In this document: in pieces, positions 12,070 through 23,589 of the stretch
Numbering within the stretch: position 1 is the stretch's first letter
Layout: every line of letters begins with the position of its first letter
NCBI GenBank assembly: GCA_949987705.1
Contig: OX465286.1
Location: forward strand, 4,317,445-4,381,444
Source of the DNA: Thereva unica
Taxonomy: Eukaryota; Arthropoda; Insecta; Diptera; Therevidae
Length of the DNA stretch: 64,000 nucleotides
Direction of reading: 5' to 3'
Translations under genes and position numbers: made by a program
Notes under the pieces: model-generated
Database searches by the model: none
What the model saw: the letters and a program-made list of their open reading frames with translations, nothing else
What the model was told of the DNA's origin: nothing

Positions 12070-12890
12070 CAGCTCCCAAAAGGACGACCTACAAGGCCAG
12101 TTAGATATTTTTGGATCCATGCATCAAGGTGTCGAATGTGGTCCCAGCGAAGAAGAGTTTTCGGGATTCTTCTTCAGGAAGGACAGTCTGAGCCCGTAAA
12201 CCCAGGGATGGAGTACGTAGAGATCAGTCCTTCATTGGGAGATTTCCTTAGATCTCCTGCGGAAGTAAGGACACCTAATCGGAGAGGCGACTCAAAAAAA
12301 CTACCGCTTTCAAAAGGCGGGGTGGCGCAGCCCGAAAACGTTTTATGCGATATCTGGAAGCTGACTACTCCCGTGTAGAGGCTGGTAGGGTCTGCGTGAC
12401 CCCGAGGAAGAAAGAAATACCGATTTTCTTAATAAGAAAGGGGTTAGATCCTCTGGATGTTCTCCAGGGCATAATAAACCGGCGAAAAGGGCGAAGGCTT
12501 TGGTCAAACTGTTTGAAAAGTCTTCAGAAAAGTCGGACGCATCCATATTGAAGTCTAGAACGACTCCAAAGCCGACCTTCTGGCAAATAGCGATTCTGTC
12601 GGCATGCTTGCGACTAACAATCCGGAGACTCTTCTGACCACGAAACAACTAGTTACCGTGCAAGAAAGTCTTGTGAAGGCGATAGCCGAATTGGTACAGA
12701 GCTCAGAACAGCCCAAGCTTACAAAAGGGGAGATATAATCCCGTAAGAAAATGGCAGTGCTCGAAAAAAGTTTTGTCTTGGTCAACTGGAAATACAATTT
12801 ATGTGAAGTGAAAGCGTCGACCAAAGGGCGCCGAAAGACAATCTCTCTCCACCCTCAACAAGAGCAGGGCTAGGGCCGGCGCTGCAGATT
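12070..12890 (+). repeat. dispersed LINE-like (ORF1-like?) repeat, copy 1
   Basis: This stretch matches 47590-48425 in the same orientation. Shared landmarks, in order, are CACAAGGCCAGTTGGATATT (here CTACAAGGCCAGTTAGATAT), a block around 'CENVLDDFWKLATP', 'RKGLDP', GGCGATAGCCGA and ACCAAAGGGCGCCGAAAGAC. Broken frames contain a charged segment reading 'KGRRKT', typical of ORF1/Gag-like proteins of non-LTR elements. The assignment to ORF1 is inference; the repeat relationship is direct. Confidence 0.65.
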
Positions 12891-13599
12891 CGGGTTCCAT
12901 GATTGAGTAAAATTTCGTTAAATCCAAGCTGTGTTTAACGATACCGAAAAAGAACAGAGAGCAGTTCAGAGTAAAGCAGTTTTAAAAAACAGAAATGGAG
13001 CAAGAAAACTTGTCCGAATTGCTCTATCCAGTTCAACTTCGAGCAGGCTCATTAAACAACACAAATCAAAGCATTTTCAGACAAGTTAGAGCAACCGAAT
13101 TGCTCTTGAAACACATCTCAATCTATACGCAAGTTTTCTCCGGGGGGCAGTGGTGAGAAAGGGCTTGAGGCAACACGAAACAATGCTATGAAACACTTTT
13201 GAAACATCTTTGCACGACAAAGTTTTCACAGCTTCAGATTTATTGCTGTTTCTCTGATTTCTCTGGTTTCGCCCTTTCGTAGGGAATGAAGTAAAAAGAG
13301 AAATTTTAGGAGATTGTTCAATAGGGTAAAACCTACCGGGTATTGAGATGAATATAGGTTCACCCTATATTAACACGGAGGAAACACGGTGATTTTCTTT
13401 AGACTCTACCAGTGCCGAATAGACTCCAAAAGCTACTTTCCAAAGACTCCTTCAACGGAAAGGGGCTTCTCTGAAGGGAGGGCGAAACCTTGAGACACCT
13501 GCCCAGCGAGCACTCCAGGGTTAATCCTTCAGACCGCCTTGCATGCTGCTGGGTGTAGTCATACGACCATTCCAGACCTTTCTTCCCGGAGTCTTTCTG

Positions 13600-13870
13600 A
13601 GAACATCTTCGACCGTGACAAGGTTAAATGGGCAGTGGCCTCTTTTCAACCCTATAAGACCCGGGAGGAGACGGAAGTGCTTTCAGAAGTGCCTCGATCT
13701 CGACAACCTGGTCTGCCTCTTTAGAGCCGTCTTCAACTGGGGATACATTCCAACCATCTGGAGGAAAGTCGTCGTGGTTTTTATGCCCAAAAAGGGCAGC
13801 AGACTCCTGGAGCTGCCTCAATCGTTCAGACCTATCAGGTTAACCTCTTTTACTTTGAGTCGAGTCAATT
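13600..13870 (+). pseudogene. LINE reverse-transcriptase N-terminal fragment
   Basis: Two overlapping + frames together show 'KVKWAVASFQPYK', 'GYIPTIWRKVVVVFMPKKGS' and 'QSFRPIRLTSF', the order of motifs at the start of the RT domain in R1/LOA-type elements (usually '..SPGPDG..', 'GYIP..WR...V.FIPK.G', 'RPISLTSF'). At least one frameshift separates the first motif from the rest, and the KSPGPDG core is corrupted. Nothing downstream preserves the catalytic palm. Confidence 0.7.
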
Positions 13871-13879
13871 TCATGTCAA

Positions 13880-15320
13880 ATGTATAGTTCATAGATATGG
13901 GCTATGAATATCGAGTATTATGAAGTACAGGTCTTGACCATGAAAGGTGTTAGTCTAGTCCTAGTTTTATGGTACCTTCATCTAACGACCTGCGCTCGTC
14001 TTCAACTCTCATGAGACGACGTAGCTGAGTCACACGCGCAACTCTTGAACATGACCACTAGGCATGATGTAACCAAATCTGGTAATTTCTGCAATAAACA
14101 CTGTCTCAATCGGCGATATTTTCAGGAAGACTTGAATTACAAAAAAACCCAATCGATTCTTCGACGAGTGGTAATTAACCCTGAAGCCTGAAAATATTGT
14201 AGACAGACAGAATCTAGCTTTTTTTTATTAATAATTTTCGTAAATATATGTATAACCAAAAAAAAAATATTATGAAATTCCCTATCTCTCAAAAATGCCT
14301 CTCAATTGCAGAAGTCGCCGCCGCATTGTTACGTAAAGGCTTACCTAAAAGCCTCTACCTGAGTCCAGGTAAGACACAGCTCTCCATACAGCCGCAACAC
14401 AATCTTGCTCACTGAGCATTGCCAACCTTGATTTAGTTTTTTGTGCGCCTCGGCTGCGCTGTGTATATTGTCACGGTATCGCGGATAAGCAAGATCATAT
14501 AGTACCAAAAAAAAAGTTAACTACGAAAAAAAAACAATTTTTAAGATAATAAGAAAATTTTTACTACCTGTGAAGTAATTGGTCAATAGGTGAGATAGGT
14601 TGCAGGTAGGTGCTTAGACATGCGCGCGGTACAGGCAGCGCAGCATCGGGGCGATGTATAGAAGACAATTGTTAATTGAGGCATTGATATTAATGATATG
14701 TTGCAAACGGCCGCGGCGGCGTCTGACGCCGTAATTAATGCATAAATCAGGAGTAAAGCATATGAATTTCTCAATTAACGGGGCCCAGGTATGGACCTGC
14801 GCTGGTGTGGAATTTTTATGGATGGACGCGATGCCGATGATGATAATGATGATGATGAGGTTTGGTCTATTGCGCCAGTGTGATTGGGTTAAGAAACATC
14901 TGCAATATGCGCGCTTGACGGAAGTTTCAAGTCATAAATCATGTGTAAGAGGCTGGATTGTTTTTTGGTGGTAAACTAGTGTTGTAAATCATTGGACTGC
15001 CATTGAGGACTGGGTGGGTTTTGTTTAGGGATCAGAAAACAAATTAAGAAGCTTGTACGAAGTAACTTGGTAACGTAAGAGCATCCTTTCTCTAGATTTC
15101 TGAGTCAGACAACAGAAATCCTTCTTTGAATTCGTAAACCCATTCTCGTAAACCCGTAAGAGTCAACGACTAACTCTTTATAGGTTGGGTGGATCAAAGA
15201 GTGGAGAAAGCCTTGTACAAGGTGGAGGAAGCTATCGGAAAGACCTTACATTTCAAACAATATTTCCAGGACATAGATTCAAGGACCTCTCGAGTGGAAT
15301 AAGCTGAACGACGAAAGACT
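13880..15320. other. no gene recognised
   Basis: Short frames only. A (GAT)n-like run occurs near 14836-14858. No conserved motif, repeat partner or splice chain seen. Confidence 0.45.
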
Positions 15321-15324
15321 ATAC

Positions 15325-15385
15325 CGCGGAGTGGATTCGAACCGAGCACCTATGGGATGGTAGTCGGCCGCTGACGTCCATCGCC
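15325..15385 (-). repeat. tRNA-like (B-box) repeat unit
   Basis: The reverse strand carries CGACTACCATCCC then GGTTCGAATCC, a perfect pol III B box. The same CGACTACCATCC...GGTTCGAATCC layout recurs at 20640-20700. It does not fold convincingly as a full tRNA, so it is more likely a tRNA-derived repeat. Confidence 0.45.
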
Positions 15386-15950
15386 TCGCCTTGTCCTAAC
15401 GGAATGAAGGCGCTCTTCACGTCCAGAGTGGCCAGAAAAGTTGGTTTCCCCGCTCGGTCGCGATCTGGCAGCCTCTACTGTCACCGGAGCAGCATGATTG
15501 GGGTAAAGCGGCCCGACCAAAACCGAACTCTGGACACTGGAAGCCAAATCTGCGCAATAATTTCTGAAACAGCCTCTCCGACATGCCCAGCATATGCACA
15601 GAGGTCTGCACGATGCAGATGTGTCCGCTGGCCCTCCCCGGCGCTGATCAGCAAGAGCCTCGTGCTCTTCCAGCGAGCAGGGAATCCCCGAATTCCGTCT
15701 GTACCTGAAGCCTTCCCGTTCCACACTGAGCGAACGTCGAACGACTGGTAGGTCCTCCCCGTTGAAGGGGCAGGGAGATTTCAAGGTCGACGGGCAATAG
15801 TCGACACGGATGTGTGAGGTAGAGACTATTCACGATGTCGTCTATTGTCGCCGCATCCTTGGGGCATCTTCGAAAAAATGCTCCAAGTTTCTGCGTTACA
15901 CGCCAGTATCCTAATCTCCGCGGATCTTCATCCAAATCTTGCATGAAGGA
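15350..15950 (-). pseudogene. R1-clade-like non-LTR RT fragment
   Basis: Read on the - strand across several frames, the order is 'DLDEDPRRLGYWRVTQKLG', 'DDIVNSLYLTHP', a corrupted template-binding region, 'RPLCICWACRRGCF' (normally 'RPLCMLD..GK..E') and 'TLDVKSAF' (RT motif A). This is the linker-to-palm order of R1-clade elements. Multiple frameshifts are needed, so it is dead. A tRNA-like B-box unit overlaps the downstream edge at 15325-15385. Confidence 0.75.
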
Positions 15951-16519
15951 TGATTGGCATTCACATCTTGCAAGGCGATAGGCCTTCGGGAATGGTAGGT
16001 ATGGATTGCAGTAAGCAGTTACAAATCATGAACCTGGAACATGATGAACTGGTGAAGTCTCCTATCACTTTTCAGTGTACCACTCACACGCTGCCAGGAA
16101 AATATCTGAGATTGGCTTTCTTCTTCGATTCCCAACAACCACCCCCCCCCCTCCCTGACCACGTACCTAGGGAGCGCTAACTTAGCCGTCGTCTGGTCCC
16201 AAGTCAAGGGTGTGAAAGGAGGAGGGTGGTCGACCTGCCGAATTGACCAGAATCGGGAAACTGAAGAAACTTGACAAAAAACCGCATTTTTTTAAAGCGG
16301 CACCGAAAGCAGCGTAACCGTTGCGCCAGCTAACGGATCAAAGAAGAAGAAGCGAGCGCTAACCCTGACTAGGACTTTGAGGGGGCGCACATGAGGGCCT
16401 TTTGAGGCTGCCTCAATGCATCATATGGGTCTCATGTGAATTGCCCTAGAAGGCTCACGGAAAATTTGTAATAATTTCCGCGTGAGTAATTACTGCGGCA
16501 GTGTCAAAAGCTTTATATA

Positions 16520-16600
16520 TTTTTAAACGCGAGCATCGTGTTTTTCCCAGCGGTCTCCCAACTAAGTACAAACCACGTTCATTGCTGCTTGGATCTATCG
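16520..16600 (-). repeat. 5S-rRNA-like fragment
   Basis: The reverse complement reads GTACTTAGTTGGGAGACCGC then TGGGAAAAACACGATG, the 3' half of 5S rRNA, followed by CTCGCGTTTAAA, the same tail as the copy at 4477. The first half of 5S is absent. Confidence 0.55.
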
Positions 16601-16699
16601 AGTTGTCAACGGCTGAATTCTGACAACGGCGATAACAACGGCTGAATTCTGACAACACAGAGAGATGTATTCATGGCAACGAAGAGAAGCACCTATTCG

Positions 16700-18880
16700 G
16701 CAATCATTTTGCAGCCTCTCACGAAAATTTCCGAATACTACACGACGAAGTAGCCAATCTGACCCCGTCTATCATGTCGCTGAGGGTCGATAAGTTCCCT
16801 TAACTAAACTAGAAATTTTATACAGGTTAACGCAGGTGCATAATAGCGCATTGCTCGAAAGAGTTAAATAGAAAATGCGTGAAAATAATACTAAAAGCGC
16901 GCGAATTCCACATTTGAAAAAAGTAGAACAAAACAAACTGAAATTGCCAATAACTTTTGCACAATCGCGCGCACCTGAATTTTACAGCGCCATATCCACA
17001 CAGTAACCGGGGCCGGATAGCAATTTTCTAAAATAAAAAGGAACGAGAAAAAAAATCAGTTGTGTTAATCGCTTACAAAGCGGCGACAAAGCGCTCGTAA
17101 AAAAGCGCATATCTTGAAAAATTTCCATTCTTATCACCACCAGAAAATGTTTATGAAAGGGTTATTAGAAGTTGGGGTTTGCTGGTGTTAAAAGGAGTTT
17201 TTTTTTTGTTTCTTGAGAACGTAATAAAATTGGGCTTATCCAAGACACGAAGACACACACACAATCTTGATAATAAATTTTTATATCGCAATTTCATTTT
17301 TCGGCGATTTTCAGTTTTTGAAGTATTTTTTTTTTTTTTGGATCAGTATCATGTCTCCATGTCTCGACCTGGTGGTCTTGAAATCTAGTTCTCTAAAAAA
17401 AAGAAAATAAATATGATTTCCTCTAAAGAAAATATCAGCCCAAAATCTCAACCTACATAAATCTAGTTTCCCCATTCATGTGTGCTAAACAATGTCGACT
17501 GGAGCTGGGGAAAAGACCGAAATTTTTGCGGAATAAATTTTTTTGCTGGTGGGGGGGGAGTGCGGTGTGGACGGGACTAAATTAAAAAAATAATACAAAA
17601 AAAAGCAAGATGAAAAGAGAGTAGCCGCCCGAAAAAACATGGTCAAACCTGGTTTTTTATAAAACTCAACTCAAATCTCTCTGTTAACACAATTTTCGCG
17701 GTTTGGGCTAGCCTCCTCCGTCCATGCAGCATATAGAGGCAAGGGGATAGCACCAGAGAGACATAGATACTATATATGTGTGTATTGAGATGAAATCTGT
17801 GAATCACGTCTAACTTGTTATGGCCAAAAAGTCAGCGGTCAACACATTTATTGTGTTACCTGCCCATACATAATCGAAGGAAGGTATTGGAGCAGAGTTA
17901 CATAAATCTGAGAGTCCCCCTCTATCTAGATATGGTCGCCTAGTAGATATATCTAAAAATATACCAAAAATATCTGAAATATCTCGAGACAGAAATAATT
18001 CGATAGAAATCCAATAGCTTAACAATAACAGGAAGAAACTATAATAATTTGTACAAAGGTCTTTTGTTGTTGAGGAAGCGCCAAGACCCACTGGAAACCC
18101 GATAGTAAATTTCGCCTTGATCGGTGATGGATCGCCCGGTGTGTGGATATTAGAGATATATGTACATATATATATGAAAATTGTAAATCATAAAACCACG
18201 GTGAAACGAATCCACAGCCATGGATCGCCGCATAGCTTTCAGTGGACCACAACCACCACACAAGCGCATTATCATCCATCGATCAAAACATCACCTATAC
18301 GCGCGCACCCACCATCTGATCTGCATCGCGCTGAATCATTCATTGTATTTTCCGATTTTTATTTTAATCAGTTTTTTTTATCTAATACATTTTTCCTACT
18401 ATTACTTTTCTTATATTAATTCCGCAAAACCGCAAAAAGGTTTCCCCCATCTGGTCTGGCCCATTGGCGGTGGATGATACACGATCATATATCACATGGA
18501 TCCAGAGAGAGAGAGAGGGAGAGAGGAGTTAATGGTGTGCTAATTGATAGCATGCCAATGCGAAATTAATTATAAAACTATTAATAAATTGGGGCGGGGG
18601 AGGGGGTGGTGCTAATAGCAGGAAGCTAAGCGTTTGTAACAAAAGACGATGATTTTTTTAATCATTTTGATAATCTAGTTTTATTCGGCCCTGCACCGCC
18701 GGAGATCTCGCAACAGTCGTGGGTGAGGTCATCATTTTGTCGCAATTGTGCTGCAGGACCTATGTAGTATAATCACTCTTGTACCATGTGAAATATTCAG
18801 GAGTTCCGTCGCACATGGCTACTACAATCCACCTGTCTGAAGGAATGCCAATATCTCTCACATTTGGGGATTAAACCTTG
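16700..18880. other. no gene recognised
   Basis: AT-rich non-coding stretch with homopolymer runs, a G-run near 17551-17559, and GAGA-rich sequence near 18506-18526. Frames are short and unremarkable. Confidence 0.45.
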
Positions 18881-18888
18881 GCTCCTTG

Positions 18889-19098
18889 GTGCTGAAAGTA
18901 GAGTCGTGTGTCGTGACAAGTGTCGTTTTAGTTGAAGAAAGTGACGTTTCAGTCGAATTACGACTTTCAGCAGAGGGGCCTAGAGTAGGAACGCTAAGTT
19001 GAGTTTAGGCCCCTTACTGGAAAGTTGCGATTTGACTTGAAAAGTTACTTTATCAACTCAAACGAGTGGTCGTGTCGTGACGACTCGACTTTTAGGAC
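18889..19098. mobile_element. foldback MITE, copy 2 (210 bp)
   Basis: Same family as 4169-4379: begins GTGCTGAAAGTAGAGTCGTG and ends CGACTCGACTTTTAGGAC. The centre contains CTTTCAGCAGAGGGGCCTAG and TTTAGGCCCCTTACTGGAAA, which pair with each other and show that each arm has its own CTGAAAG/CTTTCAG boundary. No target duplication seen. Confidence 0.75.
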
Positions 19099-19539
19099 CG
19101 GGGGGACTTTGGCTGGTCTTTCAGATGGATAAGTCTTTGGTCTTCGATAATACGTCCTTTGACATTATATATAGGTCGAGGAGGACCCGACTAGCATGCA
19201 AACGGGGTAAGCCTGTTGTGGACCTCATGTGGCAAATAAGAGGCATATGCCGAAAGAGGGCTTTCCCCTTAGATTCCTTATGAGAACCCACCACACAAAG
19301 ACAAAATCTACGAAACCGAAGTGATGTATATGCCTTATCAGTTTCTCACAAGAGCCTTTTGAGGCATACCTCATTACAAATGAAAAGATGGATGTATGAG
19401 GTTGGGAAAAAATCTCATCGATATTACACAACTCTCTAAGGGCTCTCAACTCCACCCAAAACTCATCTAAACTATACCTTTTCAACTTCAAATTTGGACT
19501 AAACAATTTCAAATTGGGACTAAACGGGACAACACAAGA

Positions 19540-19855
19540 CTACCCCGCTCGGCTCATCCCCATAAGCTACAGCCCCCCTTCCCCCTCGCGAACAATACGT
19601 TCTAGGAGTTCGTTTATGAAAAGAACAACTTCACTGTGGAATAATCTGCCACAATCAGTTTTCCCCAACTCGTACAAGAGCTCAAACATAAGGTTTCATC
19701 GCCACCTGCTCCAACAGCCCCCAGACTTCAGACTCCCCCTAATCTATCATTTTCTCTTCTATCTTTCAAACCAAGCTTGCTACTACACATTGCACCATGG
19801 CCTGAACGACATGACAGACTGGTACATAAAACTTGACTCTGATGATTGAAATAGA
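19540..19855 (+). pseudogene. CR1-like LINE, 3' end fragment
   Basis: The + frame includes 'SFMKRTTSLWNNLPQSVFP' and 'IRFHRHLLQ', the C-terminal tail commonly found in CR1/Jockey-group ORF2 proteins. It is followed by a 3' tail containing AACGACATGACAGACTGGTA. The same tail occurs at 35,870-35,905 (+), 26,811-26,850 (-) and 22,970-23,010 (-), tying these copies to one family. Confidence 0.75.
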
Positions 19856-19919
19856 AGGGTCTACCGGCAAATTCAGTTTCGGCAGAGACCAAAGAGGAAA
19901 GGAAAGATTTCAAACCGGA

Positions 19920-19990
19920 CAAGGACCATGACGTTGTCCTGTACACAGACGGAACCAAATTAGGATCGGGTCTAGGGGCTGGAAAAACCC
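19920..19990 (+). pseudogene. LINE RNase H fragment
   Basis: The frame reads 'DVVLYTDGTKLGSGLGAG', the first active-site block of the RNase H domain carried by I/LOA/R1-type elements ('..YTDGSK...GAG'). The remainder decays within 30 codons. It immediately follows the CR1-like tail, so two different elements abut here. Confidence 0.6.
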
Positions 19991-20509
19991 CCCCCCCACA
20001 CTTCCAACAAAAATACTACCGCCTGTCTAACTTCCTCTGGTGGTTGTTCAAGCCTGCTTAGCAATACAGTGCTACCCAAGTCCTGCATGTATCTCTGCTG
20101 ATAACAGGGTTATATCAGACAGCCAAGCATTAAGCATGCCCATATAACGTCCAAGCTGGAGAGGGTTTCTCTTCAATGGCCACTGGATCACTATTAAGGA
20201 CCAAATGGTGAAGAGCGGACTTCCCCTCCTCGTTTATGTGCTGATAAGAGTAGGGTGGATGATGCATAAGATAAGTGCTTGTTATCTTCTTGTCGACTAT
20301 TTTCTCAAAAGACTTCAAAGCGAAATACGAGATCCAAAGTAGAATGAACGATTCACGATTGGCGTACGTAATCAGAACGTCATAGCTTCGGCATGAATTG
20401 AATTTGGACGTTCCACCACACAAATGGGATGCAATAATGCGCCAAGAAAGCCCTGAATATTTTCCGGATTAAGAAAATGAAATGAGAGAACGCAGTATGG
20501 GTGAGATAT

Positions 20510-20825
20510 CGTCTATACAGCATCGAACCTTGGACCTCTGCACCAGTGCTGGAGAGCCTGAACACCTAGATAAGGCGAGGCTGAGTAATCGAAGGGTTAT
20601 AAGGTCAGAAGATGCTGCAAAAAGCAGCAAGGAATTTCGGGGGATGCGCGGATTCGAACCATGGGCCTCTTGGATGGTAGTCGAGAGCCTACAGCCCGAG
20701 CCTGGCAATTATGCTTCCAGGAGATAACAGAATGGAAGGCAGGGAAATGCTATCGCTGGGCGGATTCGAACTTTAGACCTCTGGGATAGAAGTTGGGTGT
20801 CTTAGCCCCTGGGTAGCTCATTCCT
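20510..20825 (-). repeat. cluster of three tRNA-like B-box units
   Basis: On the reverse strand, B-box-like cores occur at about 20522-20530 (GGTTCGATG), 20650-20660 (GGTTCGAATCC) and 20763-20772 (AGTTCGAATCC), spaced about 110-130 bp. The third is preceded by GAGCTACCCAGGGGCTAAG, resembling an A box. T-stem pairing in the middle unit is imperfect, so I treat these as tRNA-derived repeats or pseudogenes, not functional tRNAs. Confidence 0.45.
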
Positions 20826-22062
20826 AAATTGCCTTTGACCCCATCTATCTTATAAAAATAAAAATTCCGAGTGAATTTCCAGTGATTCATTTTCAAAGCG
20901 GTCAATCACGAATCAAGGACGGCCGATAAACCCCTAAGTATGTAGGCCACCGCATGTCTGCTTCGGAAACACTTCCTCTACACACTGATTCACGCCAACG
21001 CGCCAATTGACATAGACCCAACTATGCCTCCTATAAAGGTGCACCACAGTGCAAATGCGACGGGGCAGTACAGGTGATACATAAGACCTGTACCGTAAAA
21101 AAGCGAGAAAATTATGATTGAATAACGTTTTAACGAGATTATTGCGAATGACGACAGTTGCCTACATATACGTACCTGGGCGCATATAATAATAGGCAGG
21201 TGGGTGACAACTGTTTTTTAATGGGTTATGATGGGTTTTTGTATATAGTTTTGTTTTGTTGTTCACCCTGCGCTTTTGTCGGCAGAATGTTGCCGCCGAC
21301 AAACGACAACTAAACTTTCCTCGTTCCAAGGTTAAGGTTAGACCTTATTCTGGATATAGGGTGTGCGCCCGCTGGGTTGAGGCGAAAGAGGGGTTGAGGG
21401 GTGAGAAGTGAGGGGTTGAGGATTTTACTAAAAAAAATGCTAAAGAATAAAATTCAATGATTTCGCATCGATTGATTGCAGCCGACCGATTGAAAGTGAA
21501 AAACGAGAAAGAGAACTCTCGAGAAGAAAGAGAGAATTTTTTGTTATTATTATTATTATTGAGGAATGGTCGCGTGTGCAGCAGCGGTGCGCCGATGCAC
21601 TTTTCTTCGGGCGCAGTATTTTCATGCTCCAGGTGATTCAATTTCTTTCTAAGATCACCTTCTTTCGTTGTTGTTGTTTTTGTTTCTCTCTTGCCGGGGT
21701 TGTCGTGTTTCTTGTTTTGCCTTAATTGAGAAATTACTTATCGCATGCCTCTCCGCTTGATCTCGACTCGAATCGGGAATTGGTTTTGGAAGCCATCATC
21801 ACGTGTTTTTTTTTCTTGTGTAGAAATATACAAGTGCTCCTCTCATCGCTAGTAGGTGCGCTAGTTGTGGAAAGCGAGAAGGTGATTCTCTGTTTTTGCT
21901 TTTCTTTAGTTTTTTTTTTAAGATGCAAAAATCGCGGTGTGCATTGGAGCGCAGCAACATCCAGTCAAAATAATGAAAGATGGCTCTGGCAGAAACTCAT
22001 AATTGTAAAAGTGGAAGAAATAGAAACGTTTTTTTTACTCCCACTTTTTTTTTAATATTTTG

Positions 22063-22322
22063 AATGGAAGTGTCTTATCGGACGCAGAGTCGACGATAGT
22101 CGACGACAGAGTTGACGATAGTCGACGACAGAGTTGACGAAAGTCGACGACAGAGTTGACGACAGAGTCGACTGAGTTGACGAAAGAGTCAGTCAACTCT
22201 CTCTCTGACTCTTTCGTCAACTCGGTCGACTCTGTCGCCGACTCTGTCCTCAGCTCGGTCGACTCTGTCGTCAACTCGGTTGACTCTGTCGTCGACTCTG
22301 CGTCCGATAAGACACTTCCATT
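22063..22322. mobile_element. foldback element with internal repeats (260 bp)
   Basis: A perfect 34-bp inverted repeat bounds the element; both arms read AATGGAAGTGTCTTATCGGA and continue CGCAGAGTCGACGA. Inside, the left arm is a run of about 20-bp units of the type GTCGACGACAGAGTTGACGA. The right arm carries the reversed units (CAACTCGGTCGACTCTGTCG), so the element folds almost completely. This matches the layout of fly foldback (FB-like) elements. No ORF; target duplication unclear. Confidence 0.8.
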
Positions 22323-22969
22323 TTAAATTGTGGATATTTTTAGTTAGAGAGTTAGAGGGTGTAGAAATCTCCATCTTCTGACTTGACTTCACCCTTCACC
22401 CCCATTTGGATTGAGTGCTTTTTGATGGACATATTCAGTTTATACTATATATAAAAGAAAAATCAATAAATTTCGATTATATTCGGATGATATCGTGTCA
22501 TTGAACGAATTATATTGCCCCCGCAAAAGGAAATTAATCTAATTTTGTTCCTCTACAACATTTTATCCTTAAATATGCGGCGGGCAACAAAACAACAATC
22601 GCCGCCACAGAAAAAGGGAAACAGAAAAAAACAAAATTGGGACAGCAAAGGCAAATCGACTACAGTTCAAGCCCATTAAATAAAATTACTTTGAGTCCTT
22701 AATTATGTCCTCCATTAGTTAATTACTTGGGTGGGAAAATGTTATATAACAAATCGAATTTCGTTTTTGTTGTTTTGCTTTTGGGATAGAGTTTCCAATT
22801 AAAATAAAAGAAAAAAAAATACACAAACCCAGAATAAAACACGTTAAAAAGGGGCTGAAGAGTGATGATACCTTGTATATTTAATCTATTTCACTGTTAT
22901 GGGTTTTTAGTGACGAAACGATTATATTTAGTTTTTTTAGGTAAAATCCTAAGCTCAGGTCTCACTCTT

Positions 22970-23040
22970 TATAAACTACCAGTCTGTCAGGTCGTTCAAT
23001 TTCTAATAGTAAGCTTGGATTGAAGGATAAAAAGAAGGTA
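22970..23040 (-). repeat. CR1-like LINE 3' tail remnant
   Basis: The reverse strand reads TTCAATCCAAGCTTACTA followed shortly by TTGAACGACCTGACAGACTG, matching the 3' tail at 19,760-19,830 and 35,840-35,905. No coding part remains. Confidence 0.6.
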
Positions 23041-23084
23041 GAATAGATAACGATTGCTATTGCGTAGGTCAAGATGCATTGGAG

Positions 23085-23120
23085 GTGTTTAGTACTTAGT
23101 TGGGGGACCGCTTCGTCCTA
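23085..23120 (+). repeat. 5S-rRNA-like fragment
   Basis: GTACTTAGTTGGGGGACCGC followed by TTCGTCC matches the 3' half of 5S rRNA, as at 4477 and near 16,550. Here it directly precedes sequence that leads into a decayed LINE (23590-24430). Confidence 0.5.
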
Positions 23121-23589
23121 AAGAGAAAACCAAGCGAGCGGCAAAAAGGCCAAAATTACACACAGTATCTCCTGAAGAAAATGCTTCCTGCAGCAAGTAC
23201 AACAGCGGAAAAGGGGGATCACAGCAGTACCCAGAAAATCTGGCCACAGATCACTTGCAAGTAGCTCTGATGAACGAAAGAGCTTAGGGGGACGTATTAG
23301 TGCAGAATCGCGGAGTGGAGGTGGGAACCAAACTTTCGGAGATGGTGTTGGATCTCAGGCAAGGAAGCAACAACGCCCTGCGATATGACTCCTCGGAGGT
23401 AGAGGGTTTCAGGGTAATCGGAAGCGAAGACGAGGCCCCAAAAGTCTTCTAAGATCTGTAACGCAATGGGAAGCAAAAGACACAAGCTTATCTCCGCTGC
23501 CTGAAGTAAATTTGGACCCTGAAAGTCTTACCCAGCATCTCCAGGAACAAAATCCTCCGGTTCCTATGGATGAGACTACATAAACTAGA

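Noticed and set aside
13000..13145. Weak inverted repeat with AGAAAACTTG/CAAGTTTTCT ends
   Set aside because: Arms are short, interior matches are inconsistent and no second copy is seen.
20641..20710. Functional tRNA gene on the - strand
   Set aside because: The B box is good but the T stem has a mismatch and no acceptor stem or A box could be paired, so it was kept only as a tRNA-like repeat.
22035..22392. Acidic repetitive - strand frames around 22.0-22.4 kb (TES/RVD repeats)
   Set aside because: Translation of the foldback element's internal minisatellite.
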